A model generated the notes under the pieces. The model made no database searches and was not told the DNA's origin. It saw only the letters and a list, made by a program, of their open reading frames with translations. Both the position numbers and the translations under genes were made by a program. From Zelopaecilomyces penicillatus (taxonomy: Eukaryota; Ascomycota; Sordariomycetes; Hypocreales; Pseudodiploosporaceae): a stretch of DNA of 64,000 nt. Where the stretch lies: positions 1,810,501 to 1,874,500 of the forward strand of contig VCCP01000006.1 in NCBI GenBank assembly GCA_005765155.1. The letters run 5' to 3'. Below, piece after piece: positions 23,644 through 35,398 of the stretch. Position 1 is the stretch's first letter, and every line of letters starts with the position of its first letter.

Positions 23644-25071
23644 ATGACGGCCGAAGAAGAGCGACAAGCCGCCCTCAACTCGTACCGGGGGAAGCTCATC
23701 GAATCCCGCGAGTGGGAGGCCAAACTCAAGAATCTGCGGTTAGAGATCAAAGAGCTGCAGAAGGAATATGACCGGACAGAAGACAATATCAAAGCGCTAC
23801 AAAGCGTAGGCCAGATCATCGGAGAAGTGTTGAAACAGCTCGATGATGAGCGATGTAAGCGCTTTCCTTTCTAGAAGCTAGGATGCACCTTATCTTGTCG
23901 GCCAGTTCTAATATCTCGATGCAGTCATTGTGAAGGCTTCTTCTGGTCCCCGATATGTTGTTGGTTGCCGATCCAAGGTCGACAAGGCGAAACTGAAGCA
24001 AGGCACCCGTGTGGCGCTGGATATGACCACACTCACGATTATGCGAATGCTTCCGCGCGAGGTCGACCCTCTGGTGTACAACATGTCGCTGGAAGACCCG
24101 GGGCAGGTCAGCTTTGCTGGAATTGGTGGATTGAACGATCAGATTCGAGAACTGAGAGAAGTTATTGAGCTTCCTCTCAAGAACCCGGAGCTCTTCATCA
24201 GAGTCGGCATCAAACCACCCAAAGGTGTTTTGTTATATGGCCCCCCAGGCACGGGCAAGACACTCCTAGCTAGAGCTGTAGCGAGCAGCTTGGAGACGAA
24301 TTTCTTGAAAGGTTGGTGGATATGGCAAACGATGATTAATACTGCATGTCGGCTTGGGTAGCTTTGTGCTGACAATTCTTTTAGTTGTTTCATCCGCCAT
24401 TGTGGACAAGTACATTGGCGAGTCTGCACGACTTATCCGAGAAATGTTCGGCTACGCCAAGGAGCACGAGCCTTGCATTATTTTCATGGACGAGATCGAT
24501 GCCATCGGTGGACGACGTTTCTCTGAAGGTACTAGTGCTGATCGAGAGATTCAACGAACATTGATGGAGTTGCTCAACCAACTGGACGGTTTCGACTACC
24601 TGGGCAAGACAAAGATCATCATGGCTACAAACAGACCAGATACATTGGACCCTGCGCTGCTACGTGCTGGACGACTGGACCGCAAACTTGAGATTCCGCT
24701 GCCAAACGAGGTGGGACGACTTGAGATTCTGAAGATTCACGCTGCTTCTGTCGTCATGGATGGCGACATTGACTTTGAGAGTGTGGTAAAGATGAGCGAC
24801 GGTTTGAACGGTGCTGATCTGAGAAACGTCGTTACTGAAGCGTAAGTGCTATTTCTTGCAACCATATCTTTGTTAATCTCTCGCTCCAAACATGCCCCCC
24901 TCTCTCACTCGATGACACAAGGCTAATTGATACACTTACCCCTCGATCAGTGGTCTCTCTGCCATCAAGGATTATCGTGACTCAGTCAACCAGGATGACT
25001 TCAACAAAGCTGTGCGCAAGGTTACGGAGTCGAAGAAGCTGGAAGGCAAGCTCGAATATCAGAAGCTGTAG
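23644..25071 (+). CDS. RPT4: 26S proteasome regulatory ATPase Rpt4 (S10b)
   Basis: Exons 23644-23854, 23925-24311, 24385-24841, 24951-25071; 391 aa, the normal family length. It is one of the six AAA ATPases at the base of the 19S particle that unfold substrates and feed them into the 20S core. Visible: an N-terminal coiled coil (about 15-65), the OB-fold segment IVKASSGPRYVVG, Walker A GPPGTGKT (about 176), Walker B IIFMDEID (about 230), the second region of homology with ATNRPDTLDPALLRAGRLDR, and a charged tail ending EYQKL. The LDMTTLTIMRMLPREVDPLVYNM segment points to Rpt4 among the six paralogues. Introns are 70, 73 and 109 bp, all GT-AG. Confidence 0.96.
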
Positions 25072-27489
25072 ATTCACTAGGCTGGGGGGAAGTTTATAGA
25101 CATAGGTTCCTGGGTGTTTGGCGGATAAAGGCAACTGATAATATTGTAAGACTGTACAATACCCCTTTGCGGTGGGATAGCCGCATATTCACGAAGCCTG
25201 ACAGTAGGAATGGTATCTCGAGGTGACGCCACACAAAACATGGATATCTCCATACTTAAACCCGGTGAAATCATTCCATCATCCAATGTTGTTCCGCTCA
25301 GGGCTCAATTGCTTCTGGAGGGGAGGCAGCCTGAAGCTGGGGTTCAAGGCTTGGCACACGTAGTCGCCCGACGAGAGCCACAATAGCACTTAATAGCTGC
25401 ATATTCATCCTACCTCTGCACTACTTAATTTCATCCGGATAGACCCTCCTCCAAAAATAGCAGGGCTGAAACCTGTACCTGCATTTTGTCATGGGAAACC
25501 CATGTGTAGGATGCGCGGCTAGATACTCTTTACGAGGCCGACTTCGTATGGCGCGCTTACGGTGTGGCTGTGTGAACAATGCTAACTCGATGGGTGTTAT
25601 CATTGGTAGAACGAAGATTCAAAGAAAGACCGTGGCCGCGGAAGATATTCTTTCTCGAATATGCAGCATATGTATTCGTATAGACAACAGAAATGTACGT
25701 TTTATGCTTAATTACGCCTGCGTATATACCTAAAGGTATATAATGATGTTTTAAGGTATCTTGATTGAAAGCGTTTGACCTAATGAAGGATTTTATAGGC
25801 TAACAAATCTGACAAACGTCAGAACAGTGCCCGGGCGGGCCCAGCTCGAACAACCTTTGTATACATTGGCGTTAATTATCGATCAGCCAAGGCTGACCCT
25901 GTTGGAAGAGAAGCCCTGCAGATCAATGGATGCATTGCTGATGTCAGAGAGCAAAATGCAAAATTTATCAAGTCAATACGAAAACGAAAGCAGAAAAAAG
26001 AAATTTTCATTACCTGCAGCAGCAGTCAGTATTAGATTGTACTTGCAATTACTCTATTACTCCGTTTGAAAAGTTTCTCCTGCATCAATCGCAGGGGACG
26101 GCACATCAGTGGCCCACAGCAGTTTTTAGCTTCAAAGCGGGTTCTGTTGGAAGCACAGATAGACGGCTGAGAGACTTAGAGGTACTTCGTACATTAGTAG
26201 TACGGTAACGATAAGAAGTTGTCAATGGGATTTTGGTGTGACCTACGCTATTTCATAAGCAAATATGCTTAGCACGGGTGCTATTCTTGGACTTTGCGAG
26301 TGATGGTTGAGGCTGTGAACTGATGGAAGCGCAAGCGCGAGATCTGGGCGGCGGGGACTGCAGGGGGGGTAGGGGTAGGGGAGCAACAGGAGGGGCAAGA
26401 AAAGGGGCGCCGATAACAGAGCATCACATGGAATGAAGAAATAAAAGCAACGAAAATAATTCGACAGCAACGGCTGCAGATGGCCCTAGAGCTGGGGCTT
26501 AGTTGCTCGGATACGGATGCCGCCAAAAAAGTCAAAAAAACCATCGAAACAGCAAGTGTCAGGGGCAAAAAGCTGCAAGGTACTCGTAGTGCACGGAATA
26601 CGAACAATGACGTTTTTTCAAGTGCCACCAAAACGGCAATCGGCAGACACGTGAGGAGTGGCTGTTGATGTCAAGATATGTGCCTGGATGCATCTCGTCG
26701 TTCTGGACCAAGCTCTGTCGAAGAGCTGGAATGCTGTGACTTTTTGCCGTTTTCGTGTGTGTTACGAGTAGGCATCCCCCCCGTATGTATGAGCGTCTTG
26801 TAACGGCATGAGTCGGTATTGTAAAGTTTTCCAATAATACCTTGATAACGAATGCGAAGCATACGGGGGCATGGCTTAGACTCTGGGAGAAAGGAAAATG
26901 GATATCGGCGGCATTGTAGTTCGACCGCCGCTGAACGTAATTCCCCAGTGGTGGCTTCGGTAGATATGCCGCGAGGCTCGTCCGGCTGAGAACAGACCTA
27001 GAACAAGGTCCAAAAGCATTTTCACGCGATCACTCAATGTGTTGCTGTTCGACATACATTTTGTGGTTGGACGAGGGAATGGACAACGGGGTGAGCAGGG
27101 ATCGATCGATCTCCACCTGCGTTGAGACGGTGGCCACGGCACTCAAATGGACCAGACCAGACCAGACCCTGGCTCGACGATGATGTAGGTTGCAGTGTGG
27201 CCCGTCGTTGCTCCCCTGAGCCTCAACAAAAGGCTTCCAGCATGTCTGGCTTGATGATGACGCCAATTGATGTCGAATCATGGATGATTGTAGGCGTGGA
27301 GCATACACTGTAGTAGCTGCTGGACTGCCAGAATAATATAATTGGAATTAAATCTGTGCAAGGAGAGGTCGTTCCGAATCAATGGACGTGTCAGGCACGC
27401 AGAAGGCAGCCAAGGCGGGCACAAGGCAGAAGTACTTTCTACATACCTTCCTTGCCTGGCGGCGTGCTCAAGATGCTGTTTGTCACCTA

Positions 27490-27878
27490 AGTCGAGGCAC
27501 AGGGCCCTCGGCCACCCCCTGCCTTCGGCTGCTTTTTACACCAAAACACTGTGTTTTAGATAGGCTATATATAAGGTATATATAAAATATAAGCTATTTA
27601 AAATTATTAAGGAATTATAAGGATTTTTATATATTATGTTAATAATTTTAAATTTTTATAACTATCTTATATTATTTAAAGATATATAATAGAAATTGTA
27701 AAAAGGTTATATTTATATAAATAGATAATATTTTATTTTATTTTATAAGAAGAAAACACCTTTATAAGTATTTCATATAATTATATATAAGCTATTCTAT
27801 TTTTGGTGTAAAACAGGAAAATTTGGTGTAAAAAAGTGGCCGAAGGCAGGGGGTGGCCGAGAGCCCTGTGCCTCAACT
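27490..27878. mobile_element. AT-rich MITE with TA target duplication
   Basis: A 389-bp non-coding element. Its ends are inverted repeats of about 57 bp starting AGTYGAGGCACAGGG; the first 40 bp differ at only two places, both C/T transitions. A TA flanks each side (27488-27489 and 27879-27880). The core (about 27560-27810) is almost pure A/T with no reading frame. Structure and TA duplication indicate a non-autonomous Tc1/mariner-type element. Its ends do not match the pogo-like element at 949-2888, so another transposase would mobilise it. Confidence 0.85.
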
Positions 27879-28709
27879 TATAGAGTAGTCCACCACAGTT
27901 CACTTGTCACCCGATTGACCCCTTGAACGCTTCACCCTTCACGCCCTTTGCACTTCACAACTTCCAGCTCCGCACCTCCGCACATCTCTCACCCTCCACC
28001 GCACACCCGAAACAGGCCCTGCACAACAACGAGCGAAGAAGAACCAAGCAAGCCTGCTTCATGCTGACGCCACCTGGGCAACTAGCAGGGGGGATCTCTG
28101 CGAGTACCTTGACTGTACTCGTACCTCCTTGCTGCATGCTGTTGATCTCTCGTTTACTCGCATCTTCGACACTCTTCCATATGGAGGATGGTTGTCTGAG
28201 CTTCACTGGCACCGCCTGGACTTCAGGCTTGCAAATAAGCACAGCAGACTTATTAGAATGGGCTTAGAATAGCAGTAAGAAAGAGGCCACAAGTCACTAA
28301 CAGCCAGCGTTGTGTTGCCTTTCCCGCCCGTGTTTGATGCCCTTGTCCACGATTAGCCTGCTATCAAGTAACCCACCATTAGCCCACTCGGGACCCTCTT
28401 CTCTTGGTGCTCTCCACATTGCAAGCTGAGCCCCCAAGCCTCGTTCCGCTACTTCGTATTGTGGTGTATTCCCGTGTACCATGTACGAGTGCTTCTGCAT
28501 TTACCAAAGTGCTGGCAGGGCAAAGACAGGCCGAAAGGAGGCAGTTTGGTCAATTAGGCACCAAGTACGATGTACACACCCTGTCCATAACGCCAGCCAA
28601 CGTCTGCTGGTGCACGACTACATCTAGCTGCACTCCCCCTCCGAAAGCTTGCTTTGCACCTTCTCCCCTCTCCTCCTCATAAACATTTACAAACCGCCAC
28701 TCACCTACT

Positions 28710-28720
28710 CTATATAAAAA
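28710..28720 (+). promoter_or_regulatory. TATA box of GFA1
   Basis: CTATATAAAAA lies about 120 bp before the GFA1 start codon, followed by a pyrimidine-rich stretch (28740-28800) typical of fungal transcription start regions. Confidence 0.55.
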
Positions 28721-28831
28721 CGACCCGCGCCATCTTACCATTTCTCTCTAGGTCTCTCGTTCCCATAGTACTCTTTTCCTGCCTAATTTTTGCCCTGTTG
28801 GTCTTCAATTGGACCCGCAAACCAAAACACA

Positions 28832-31306
28832 ATGTGGTACGTTGTCCCGCCCTGTCACCGCTATACCCCTCCTCGGATGTCCCAGAGCTCTTGGTTACAT
28901 AGCAAAGCTTTCATTTAACATTGAAACCGCTGAACTAATTTTGTTTCTTCCTGTAGTGGAATCTTCGGATACATCAACTATCTGGTAGAGAAGGACCGCC
29001 GGTTCATTCTCGACACCCTTATCAATGGTGCGCGCCTCTTCCACTCCTGCCTGTGATGATGGGAGCCTGAAAACTGTCACACCCAAATTCGGGATTTCTA
29101 ACACAGGACAAACTCCAGGTCTCTCCCGTCTCGAATACCGAGGATATGACTCGGCTGGTCTAGCTATCGATGGCGACAAGAAGAACGAGGTGCTGGCATT
29201 CAAGGAGGTTGGCAAGGTTGTCAAGTTGAGGAAGCTCATCGATGAATCAACCCTCGACTTTGACAAGGTCTTCGATTCACATGCTGGTATTGCCCACACT
29301 CGATGGGCCACCCATGGACCTCCCTCCACTGTGAATTGCCATCCTCACCGGTAAGCCTCTACTCGCGGCCTGGGCACCTAGATTGGCTTCTGTCTTTCTT
29401 TCTAGAACGAGTATAGTTCCCCTTGACGCTAACCACTGCTTACGCTACAGCTCTGATCCTACTTCCGAATTTACTGTCGTTCACAATGGCATCATCACAA
29501 ACTATAAGGAGCTCAAGACCTTGCTTAGCAGCAAAGGATTCAAGTTTGAGACGGAGACAGATACCGAATGCATTGCCAAACTGACCAAGTACATCTTCGA
29601 CCAAAACCCCCAGATCGGCTTTACAGACCTTGTCAAGGCTGTCATCCAGAAACTCGAGGGTGCTTATGGCTTGCTAGTCAAGTCTGTCCACTACCCACAT
29701 GAGGTTGTTGCCGCCCGAAAGGGTTCACCCCTTGTTATTGGTGTCAAGACCCAGCGACGCATGAAGGTCGACTTTGTCGATGTTGAGTACGGTGACGATA
29801 GCACAGCTCTTTCTGCTGAAGCTGCTTCTCAGAATGTGGCTCTCAAGAAGAATTCTGATGGATTCCTCAACCCCTCCGGTGGGGCTGTCGGCGCTCCCGA
29901 CAAGTCATTGCTGCACCGCTCTCAGTCCCGTGCGTTCATGACTGACGACGGCATGCCGATGCCGGCCGAGTTCTTCCTTTCCTCCGACCCCTCGGCTATT
30001 GTTGAGCACACCAAGAAGGTCCTGTATCTCGAAGATGATGACATTGCCCATATCCATGAGGGCTCCCTCAACATCCATCGCCTCAAGCAGGTTGATGGCA
30101 GCTCCAATGTCCGAGCCATCCAGACGCTTGAGCTGGAACTTCAAGAGATTATGAAGGGCAAGTTCGACCACTTCATGCAAAAAGAGATTTTCGAGCAACC
30201 CGAATCCGTTGTCAACACTATGCGTGGTCGCCTTGACATTGCGAACAAGACTGTTACTCTTGGAGGTCTTCGCTCATACATCACCACCATTCGCCGATGC
30301 CGAAGAATCATCTTCATTGCCTGCGGTACAAGTTACCACTCTTGCATGGCTGTTCGTGGCATATTTGAAGAGCTTGCTGAGATCCCCATTGCCGTGGAGC
30401 TGGCTTCTGACTTCCTTGACCGAGAAGCTCCGGTCTTCCGTGATGACACATGCATCTTTGTCTCTCAGTCTGGTGAGACTGCTGATTCGTTGATGGCACT
30501 CCGATACTGTCTTGAGCGTGGTGCCTTGACTGTCGGTATCGTCAATGTGGTTGGTTCCTCCATTTCCATGCTCACTCACTGTGGTGTTCATGTCAATGCT
30601 GGACCTGAAATTGGTGTTGCTTCAACCAAGGCATATACCTCGCAGTTTATCGCCATGGTTATGTTTGCGCTGTCGCTTAGTGAGGACCGTGCCTCGAAGA
30701 AAGCTCGCCGCGAAGAGATCATGGAAGGTCTAGCCAATGTGTCTGCCCAGATCAAGCAAATTTTGGAACTTGACCAGCCTATTAAGGAACTGTGCCAAAA
30801 GGTTTTCAAGGATCAGAAGTCCTTGCTGCTTTTGGGACGAGGAAGCCAATTCTCTACCGCCCTGGAGGGTGCGTTGAAGATTAAGGAGATTTCGTATCTC
30901 CACTGTGAAGCTGTCATGTCTGGTGAGCTTAAGCATGGAGTTCTCGCTTTGGTTGATGAGAACCTTCCCATTATTATGATCCTCACCCGCGACAATATTT
31001 TTAAGAAGTCTCTCAATGCGTACCAGCAAGGTAAGTCAACCTCGACTCTTGAAAGTATCACTGTACGACTGACACAACCATATAGTCATTGCACGTAGCG
31101 GCAAGCCCATCGTGATTTGCAACTCCAACGACGAGGAATTCAAGGCCTCTCAGGCCGAGAAGATTGAAATTCCCAAGACAGTTGACTGTCTGCAGGGTCT
31201 TCTCAATGTTATCCCTCTGCAATTGATTGCTTACTGGCTTGCGGTTCTCGAGGGTCTCAACGTTGACTTCCCCCGAAACCTCGCCAAGTCCGTCACTGTG
31301 GAGTAA
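28832..31306 (+). CDS. GFA1: glutamine-fructose-6-phosphate aminotransferase
   Basis: Exons 28832-28836, 28957-29027, 29119-29350, 29451-31030, 31086-31306; 702 aa. It makes glucosamine-6-phosphate from fructose-6-phosphate and glutamine, the first committed step towards UDP-GlcNAc and chitin. The first coding exon has only five bases (ATGTG). Splicing completes MCGIFGY and so exposes Cys2, the glutaminase nucleophile after Met removal. Seen further: YRGYDSAGLAID, HTRWATHGPP, HNGIITNY in the class II amidotransferase domain, then two SIS sugar-isomerase domains (ACGTSYHS, SQSGETADS; later LLGRGSQFSTALEGALK), and the C-terminal DFPRNLAKSVTVE. A Ser-rich fungal insertion (about 250-310) lies between the domains. 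Length is normal. All four introns are GT-AG (55-120 bp). Confidence 0.97.
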
Positions 31307-31809
31307 AAACGCACATTGGCACTGTATATGATGTAGCAGAAGGTGTTGTTTTTATGTTTTGTTGAGTCTATCTGCAAGCTTTGTCTCGATTGGATTGTTT
31401 GTGGGAGACACTGCCATACGGATTGGTAATATGGAGTTGGCTGCGGGAAATTAAAAAAAAACCCCATCGCCAAAATCAAACGCATAATGTCTTGATGGTG
31501 GAATGATGGCGGGACGCATTAAGTCGATAACGAAAGCACACATTGTACAAGCAAGTCTGGAGTCTGTTTACGGCCTGTCATAAAAGAGGCAAATTGGAAT
31601 GGTCGTATAAGCCTGGAAAATATCTGGGGAATTTAGTTTATGAAGACAAAGTAGAATTTATCGGTCATAAATCACAACTACGTGAACATGTCGAGAGAGC
31701 ATAGTGAGCTAGAACCGTCGTCTATTGTTACAAGTTCTTTATATTAACCAGGGGAGGTTAACAACTAGGGCAGATGATTTAACGCTTACAGTCATACCAG
31801 GCCCTTAAC
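31307..31809. other. convergent 3' region between GFA1 and PRE4
   Basis: The two genes end towards each other. No gene or clear element is seen. Confidence 0.5.
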
Positions 31810-32790
31810 TTAAACTGTTTGTGTGCCATAGCCCTTGATCCTGTCAGCGAATGCCCAGCTCTGGTTCTCCAATTTCAGATCCTCCTTGAGCTCCACGCCC
31901 TCCTTGGTGACGATGGCCATTGAGTAGGAATCCAAGCTTCTGGCATCGCGATAGAAGAGCACCTTCATACACTCCTTGATGATATCCACAGCCTGTTCGC
32001 GGGTTAGCTTCTTCGCGGACTCCTCGTCAGGGACGAAGCGTCGCATAATGGGCTGGGCAAGCATGGCACCAAAACCGGTAGCCAGACTCGGGGCGGAGTA
32101 GGTTGTGCCAAGAAGGTCTGCGGCGGCAAGGAAAGGCTCGCCGTTGTCATCAAGACCACCGACAAGGAGATGGTTCCATAGAGGATCGAATTTGGAGCGG
32201 CGGCTATAAAGGAGTTTGGAGATGTAACGGTGAAGGTTTGCGGCGTTGAGGCGGGGCTGGTCGGGAGAGCTGTAAGCCTCATCGAGGGAGAGCTCGGTGA
32301 GATGACGGTTGAGATACTGCATGTCGGAAACATCGCCGCTGAAGCCGATGATGGTTGTGTCGGCGAATGATCGAAGACGCTTGACGTCGGTGAACCGGGC
32401 GAGGGAGCCATATGACGCTGATGTCAAACACAAGTTAGCATAAGCTCTGCACGATTCAAACGACCTGTTCCAAAGAAGGCCAATAAATGAATGGTCGGAG
32501 ACGAAACTCACCTAGGTTATCGGCAGCCATGACAATGCCATCCTTGAATTTGATTCCCACCACAGAGGTACCAGTGACAACAGGCTGCTGGGTGTTCTGC
32601 TTGGGCCCATTGTCTTGCATGAGCGAGGCATCATAGGCACCGTAGACATCGTCTCTGGGCTAGTTCTCTCAAGTCAATATACTGAACATTTTGTACCGAA
32701 TTTGTGATGGGAGTGTTTCTGTGCTGGCTGAAGAGGAAAGTAGAGAGGGGGATAACGCACTCGACCCCAGTTCTGTGGACGGTGATCCAT
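31810..32790 (-). CDS. PRE4: 20S proteasome beta-7 subunit
   Basis: Exons 32790-32761, 32659-32512, 32417-31810; 261 aa. It is a subunit of the inner beta ring of the 20S core. Beta-7 is not itself a classic threonine protease, but in yeast its tail supports the beta-1 site. Visible: a propeptide with GPKQNTQQPVVTG, then TSVVGIKFKDGIVMAADN at the mature start, DVSDMQYLNRHL, the segment WNHLLVGGLDDNGEPFL, and a long C-terminal extension ending KGYGTQTV. Introns of 101 and 94 bp keep frame. It is divergent from the HMG-box gene, with 799 bp between start codons. Confidence 0.95.
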
Positions 32791-33589
32791 GGCGGCCTTG
32801 GAAGATGGTGGGAGATTATCCTGAAGGTGAACAGTGACGAGGAATTGTCCCTTGCTGATGGTTGAAGAAAGATGATCGCCTCTTGTGTGGCTAGCCGGGT
32901 ACGAATCAATGTGTTGGTGGGGTGGCTCGAATCAACTCTGGTTAGTGACGTTTCCTCGTTATCGTCTCGTCGTTGGATAAAGCTAGAGGTGGTAAGTAGT
33001 GATGCTGCTGGTGGTGCTTGCGGTGGTGCTCTTGCTGCGGTCGCGTCCTACGGTAGCCTGCGGGCTGTTGGTGGATTACTTAAGCCTGGTTGGCGTGCGC
33101 TGGTTGGTTAAGAGGCTGAGCTTGGTGGGCTTTGGTAGTGCATACTTGGCTGTTTGGGCATGGAAACGCTCTGGAACAAAGTACATGCTACCCTTGAGCT
33201 CTCCCACCTGTAGCGAGGGGAAAACCCGCTGAGGAGGCTGCACTGTGTCTTGTGCAGCCCGCTGGCGAGTTCCAGATACAGTGGGCTTGCAAAGTGTGCC
33301 TGAAGCTCTCTGCAGCTCTGACGACGCTTTGATCTCGTCTGTTCGACCCCGGCCCTCGTTGTTTTGCCAAACCACCCCAACTCGGCCTTGTTTCAACCTC
33401 TCCCTCTATTTCTCCCCTCCCCTCCCCCCCCATCACTGCACCCGCTTCCTGTGGCTGCACATACCAATTACCCAACTGCGCCCTCAGCAGACTCACGCTG
33501 GGTTTCTCCGACTACCAGACAGCATTTTTGCCTTGATCTCATCTGCCGATAATCGTCCCTCCTCTATCTCAGATACTCGCTCAAACATC
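32791..33589. other. divergent promoter, PRE4 / mitochondrial HMG protein
   Basis: A frame stays open upstream of 33590 on the plus strand but holds no ATG, so it is untranslated leader. The leader is pyrimidine-rich (33395-33440). No separate gene is supported. Confidence 0.55.
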
Positions 33590-34776
33590 ATGTTGACTTC
33601 TATCGGCCGAGCTGCTGCTGCTCGCCGGGTGCTCTTCAGTTCCGGCAGGGTGTCGCAGGCAACACAGAGCTGCAGAGCTGTCCCCACGTCGTCGCGTCGC
33701 GCAGCAGTTGTTGTCGTGCTGCCCTCGCGAGCACTGAACAGCTCGGCATGGACTTACATGCCCAAGTCCACATCGTCCGGCGACGCTACCGCCTCTGTAA
33801 CCACCACCAAGAAGAAAACGGCCTCTACTGCCGCCAAAACCACCAAGGCCAAGTCCAAATCCAAGGCTAAGTCTAAGTCTAAGGCGGGTACCGCGGCTAA
33901 AACGAAGACGAAGACGAAGACAAAGGCGAAGGAAAAGAAGAGTGTGACTGCCAAGAAGCCCAAGAAACCCAAGAAGGAGCCGACCCCAGAGGAAAAGGAA
34001 AAGGCAGAGCTGCGAGAACTGCGCAAGATGGCTCTACTCAAGGGACCCACGCTTCTGCCCGAAACCGACTGGTCTGTCTATATCTCCAGCAACCTACCCA
34101 GTGGAGAGGGCAAGCTGTCAGAGAAGATCAAAGAGGTTTCTGCAAGCTTTAAGACTATATCAGAGGCTGAAAAAGAGGTAATGCCTAGCCCTGTCCCTCC
34201 TTCGCTCGTTGTTGTTCCAAGTATTATCTCTCGATTTGTTTCAAACTCAAAAGGCTAAACCTCCCGAGCATTGCGTACCTACATTCTTTAAACCAGAGAA
34301 TTTTGCTAACCTTGTTTCGTCCCTTCCTCTATCAGAACCTTCGCTCCATTGCCGATGCCAACAGGGCCACCAACAAGACTACCCGCCAGAACTGGATCGA
34401 GTCCTACCCGCCTGAGGCAATTTACATGGCCAATCTCGCTCGTCGCCGTCTCGCCCGAAAGCTCGAGAAGTCGCGCGTCTACGTCCTTCACGACGAGCGC
34501 TTGCCCCGCCGCGCCGGCAACTCCTTCAATCTCTTCATCAAGGACAATTTCTCCACGGCTAATGGAGACTCAGCGAAAGACGCTTTCCGCGCCAGCATTG
34601 AACAGTGGAAAACACTGTCCGAGGCCGAAAAGGCCCCCTACCGTGACCAGGCATCTGTCCAGGGAGAGAAATCGACTCAGGAGCTCAAGCGCCTGCGCCA
34701 GTTGGGCAAGGAGTACTGGAAGACCCAGAAAGCCGCCGCCAAAGCCCAGTCGAAGCCTGCTGATGAATCTACCTGA
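33590..34776 (+). CDS. mitochondrial HMG-box protein (Abf2/mtHMG-like)
   Basis: Exons 33590-34177 and 34336-34776; 342 aa. The likely role is packaging mitochondrial DNA in the nucleoid. The first 60 residues are rich in Arg, Ala and Ser without acids, a typical mitochondrial presequence. A tract of Lys alternating with Ser, Thr or Ala follows (about 80-135). Then come two HMG-like segments. The first is divergent (about 150-230, containing ETDWSVYISSNLP and ISEAEKENLRSIADANR). The second is clearer (about 248-320, RRAGNSFNLFIKDNF through WKTLSEAEKAPYRDQA). The 158-bp intron splits the first box. The Lys tract resembles a histone H1 tail and is longer than in yeast Abf2. A nuclear role is possible, but the presequence argues for mitochondria. 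Confidence 0.82.
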
Positions 34777-35398
34777 GAGATGAGGTGCTGGGACTATAAG
34801 TTTTCTCTTTTATTTTGATGGTGGTGCTCTAACTTGTTAGTTTGATGACGTTTCTTACGTCTTTGTTACTGCTTAGATGCCCAACCCTTGGCTGCTTGTA
34901 TGTTTTTTCTTTTACTCCTGTCTGGATGGATGTTACGAATGGGGGTTATTTGTCCTTGATTCTATTATACAAGAAAGGGAAAGGAAAAGGTTCCTTTTGT
35001 CGTTGTGTTTTACTGGTGTTTATTGAGTAGGAATCGGATGTAGGGTCTTGTGGGCTGTGTAAGTGAGTGATGTACCATTACAATACCAATGTACACTCAA
35101 TTAAAATCTACCATATATTTGATCAATGCTCCGAAAAGAGTCATGCCTTGCAGGCAGGTATGTGAGTGCATGGTGTTACGATGAATGAAAAAAAAAGTCC
35201 TATATCTGCGTCCATACTCCGTTTGATGTCCCAGCCTCTCGTGTATGCCCCTTGACCCAACGCCTGCTCTTGAAACCTAAGAGTATGTAAAAAGTCCCCT
35301 CTCCTTCACCACACAGACGCACCCATCGTGACATAACCCCTGATGATATTATATATACAAAATAGATAGATTTAGGAGGATATGCATGTTGCCCTTAA
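34777..35398. other. convergent 3' region
   Basis: Between the ends of the HMG gene and the unknown gene at 35399. Nothing is recognised. Confidence 0.5.

Larger units (their letters stand above)
25072..28831. other. 3.8-kb gene-free region with a MITE
   Basis: Apart from the MITE at 27490-27878 and the GFA1 promoter at the right end, I recognise nothing. Open frames are short and lack family similarity. The length is unusual beside the compact gene spacing around it. It may contain regulatory DNA for GFA1 or an unrecognised non-coding transcript. Confidence 0.5.
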
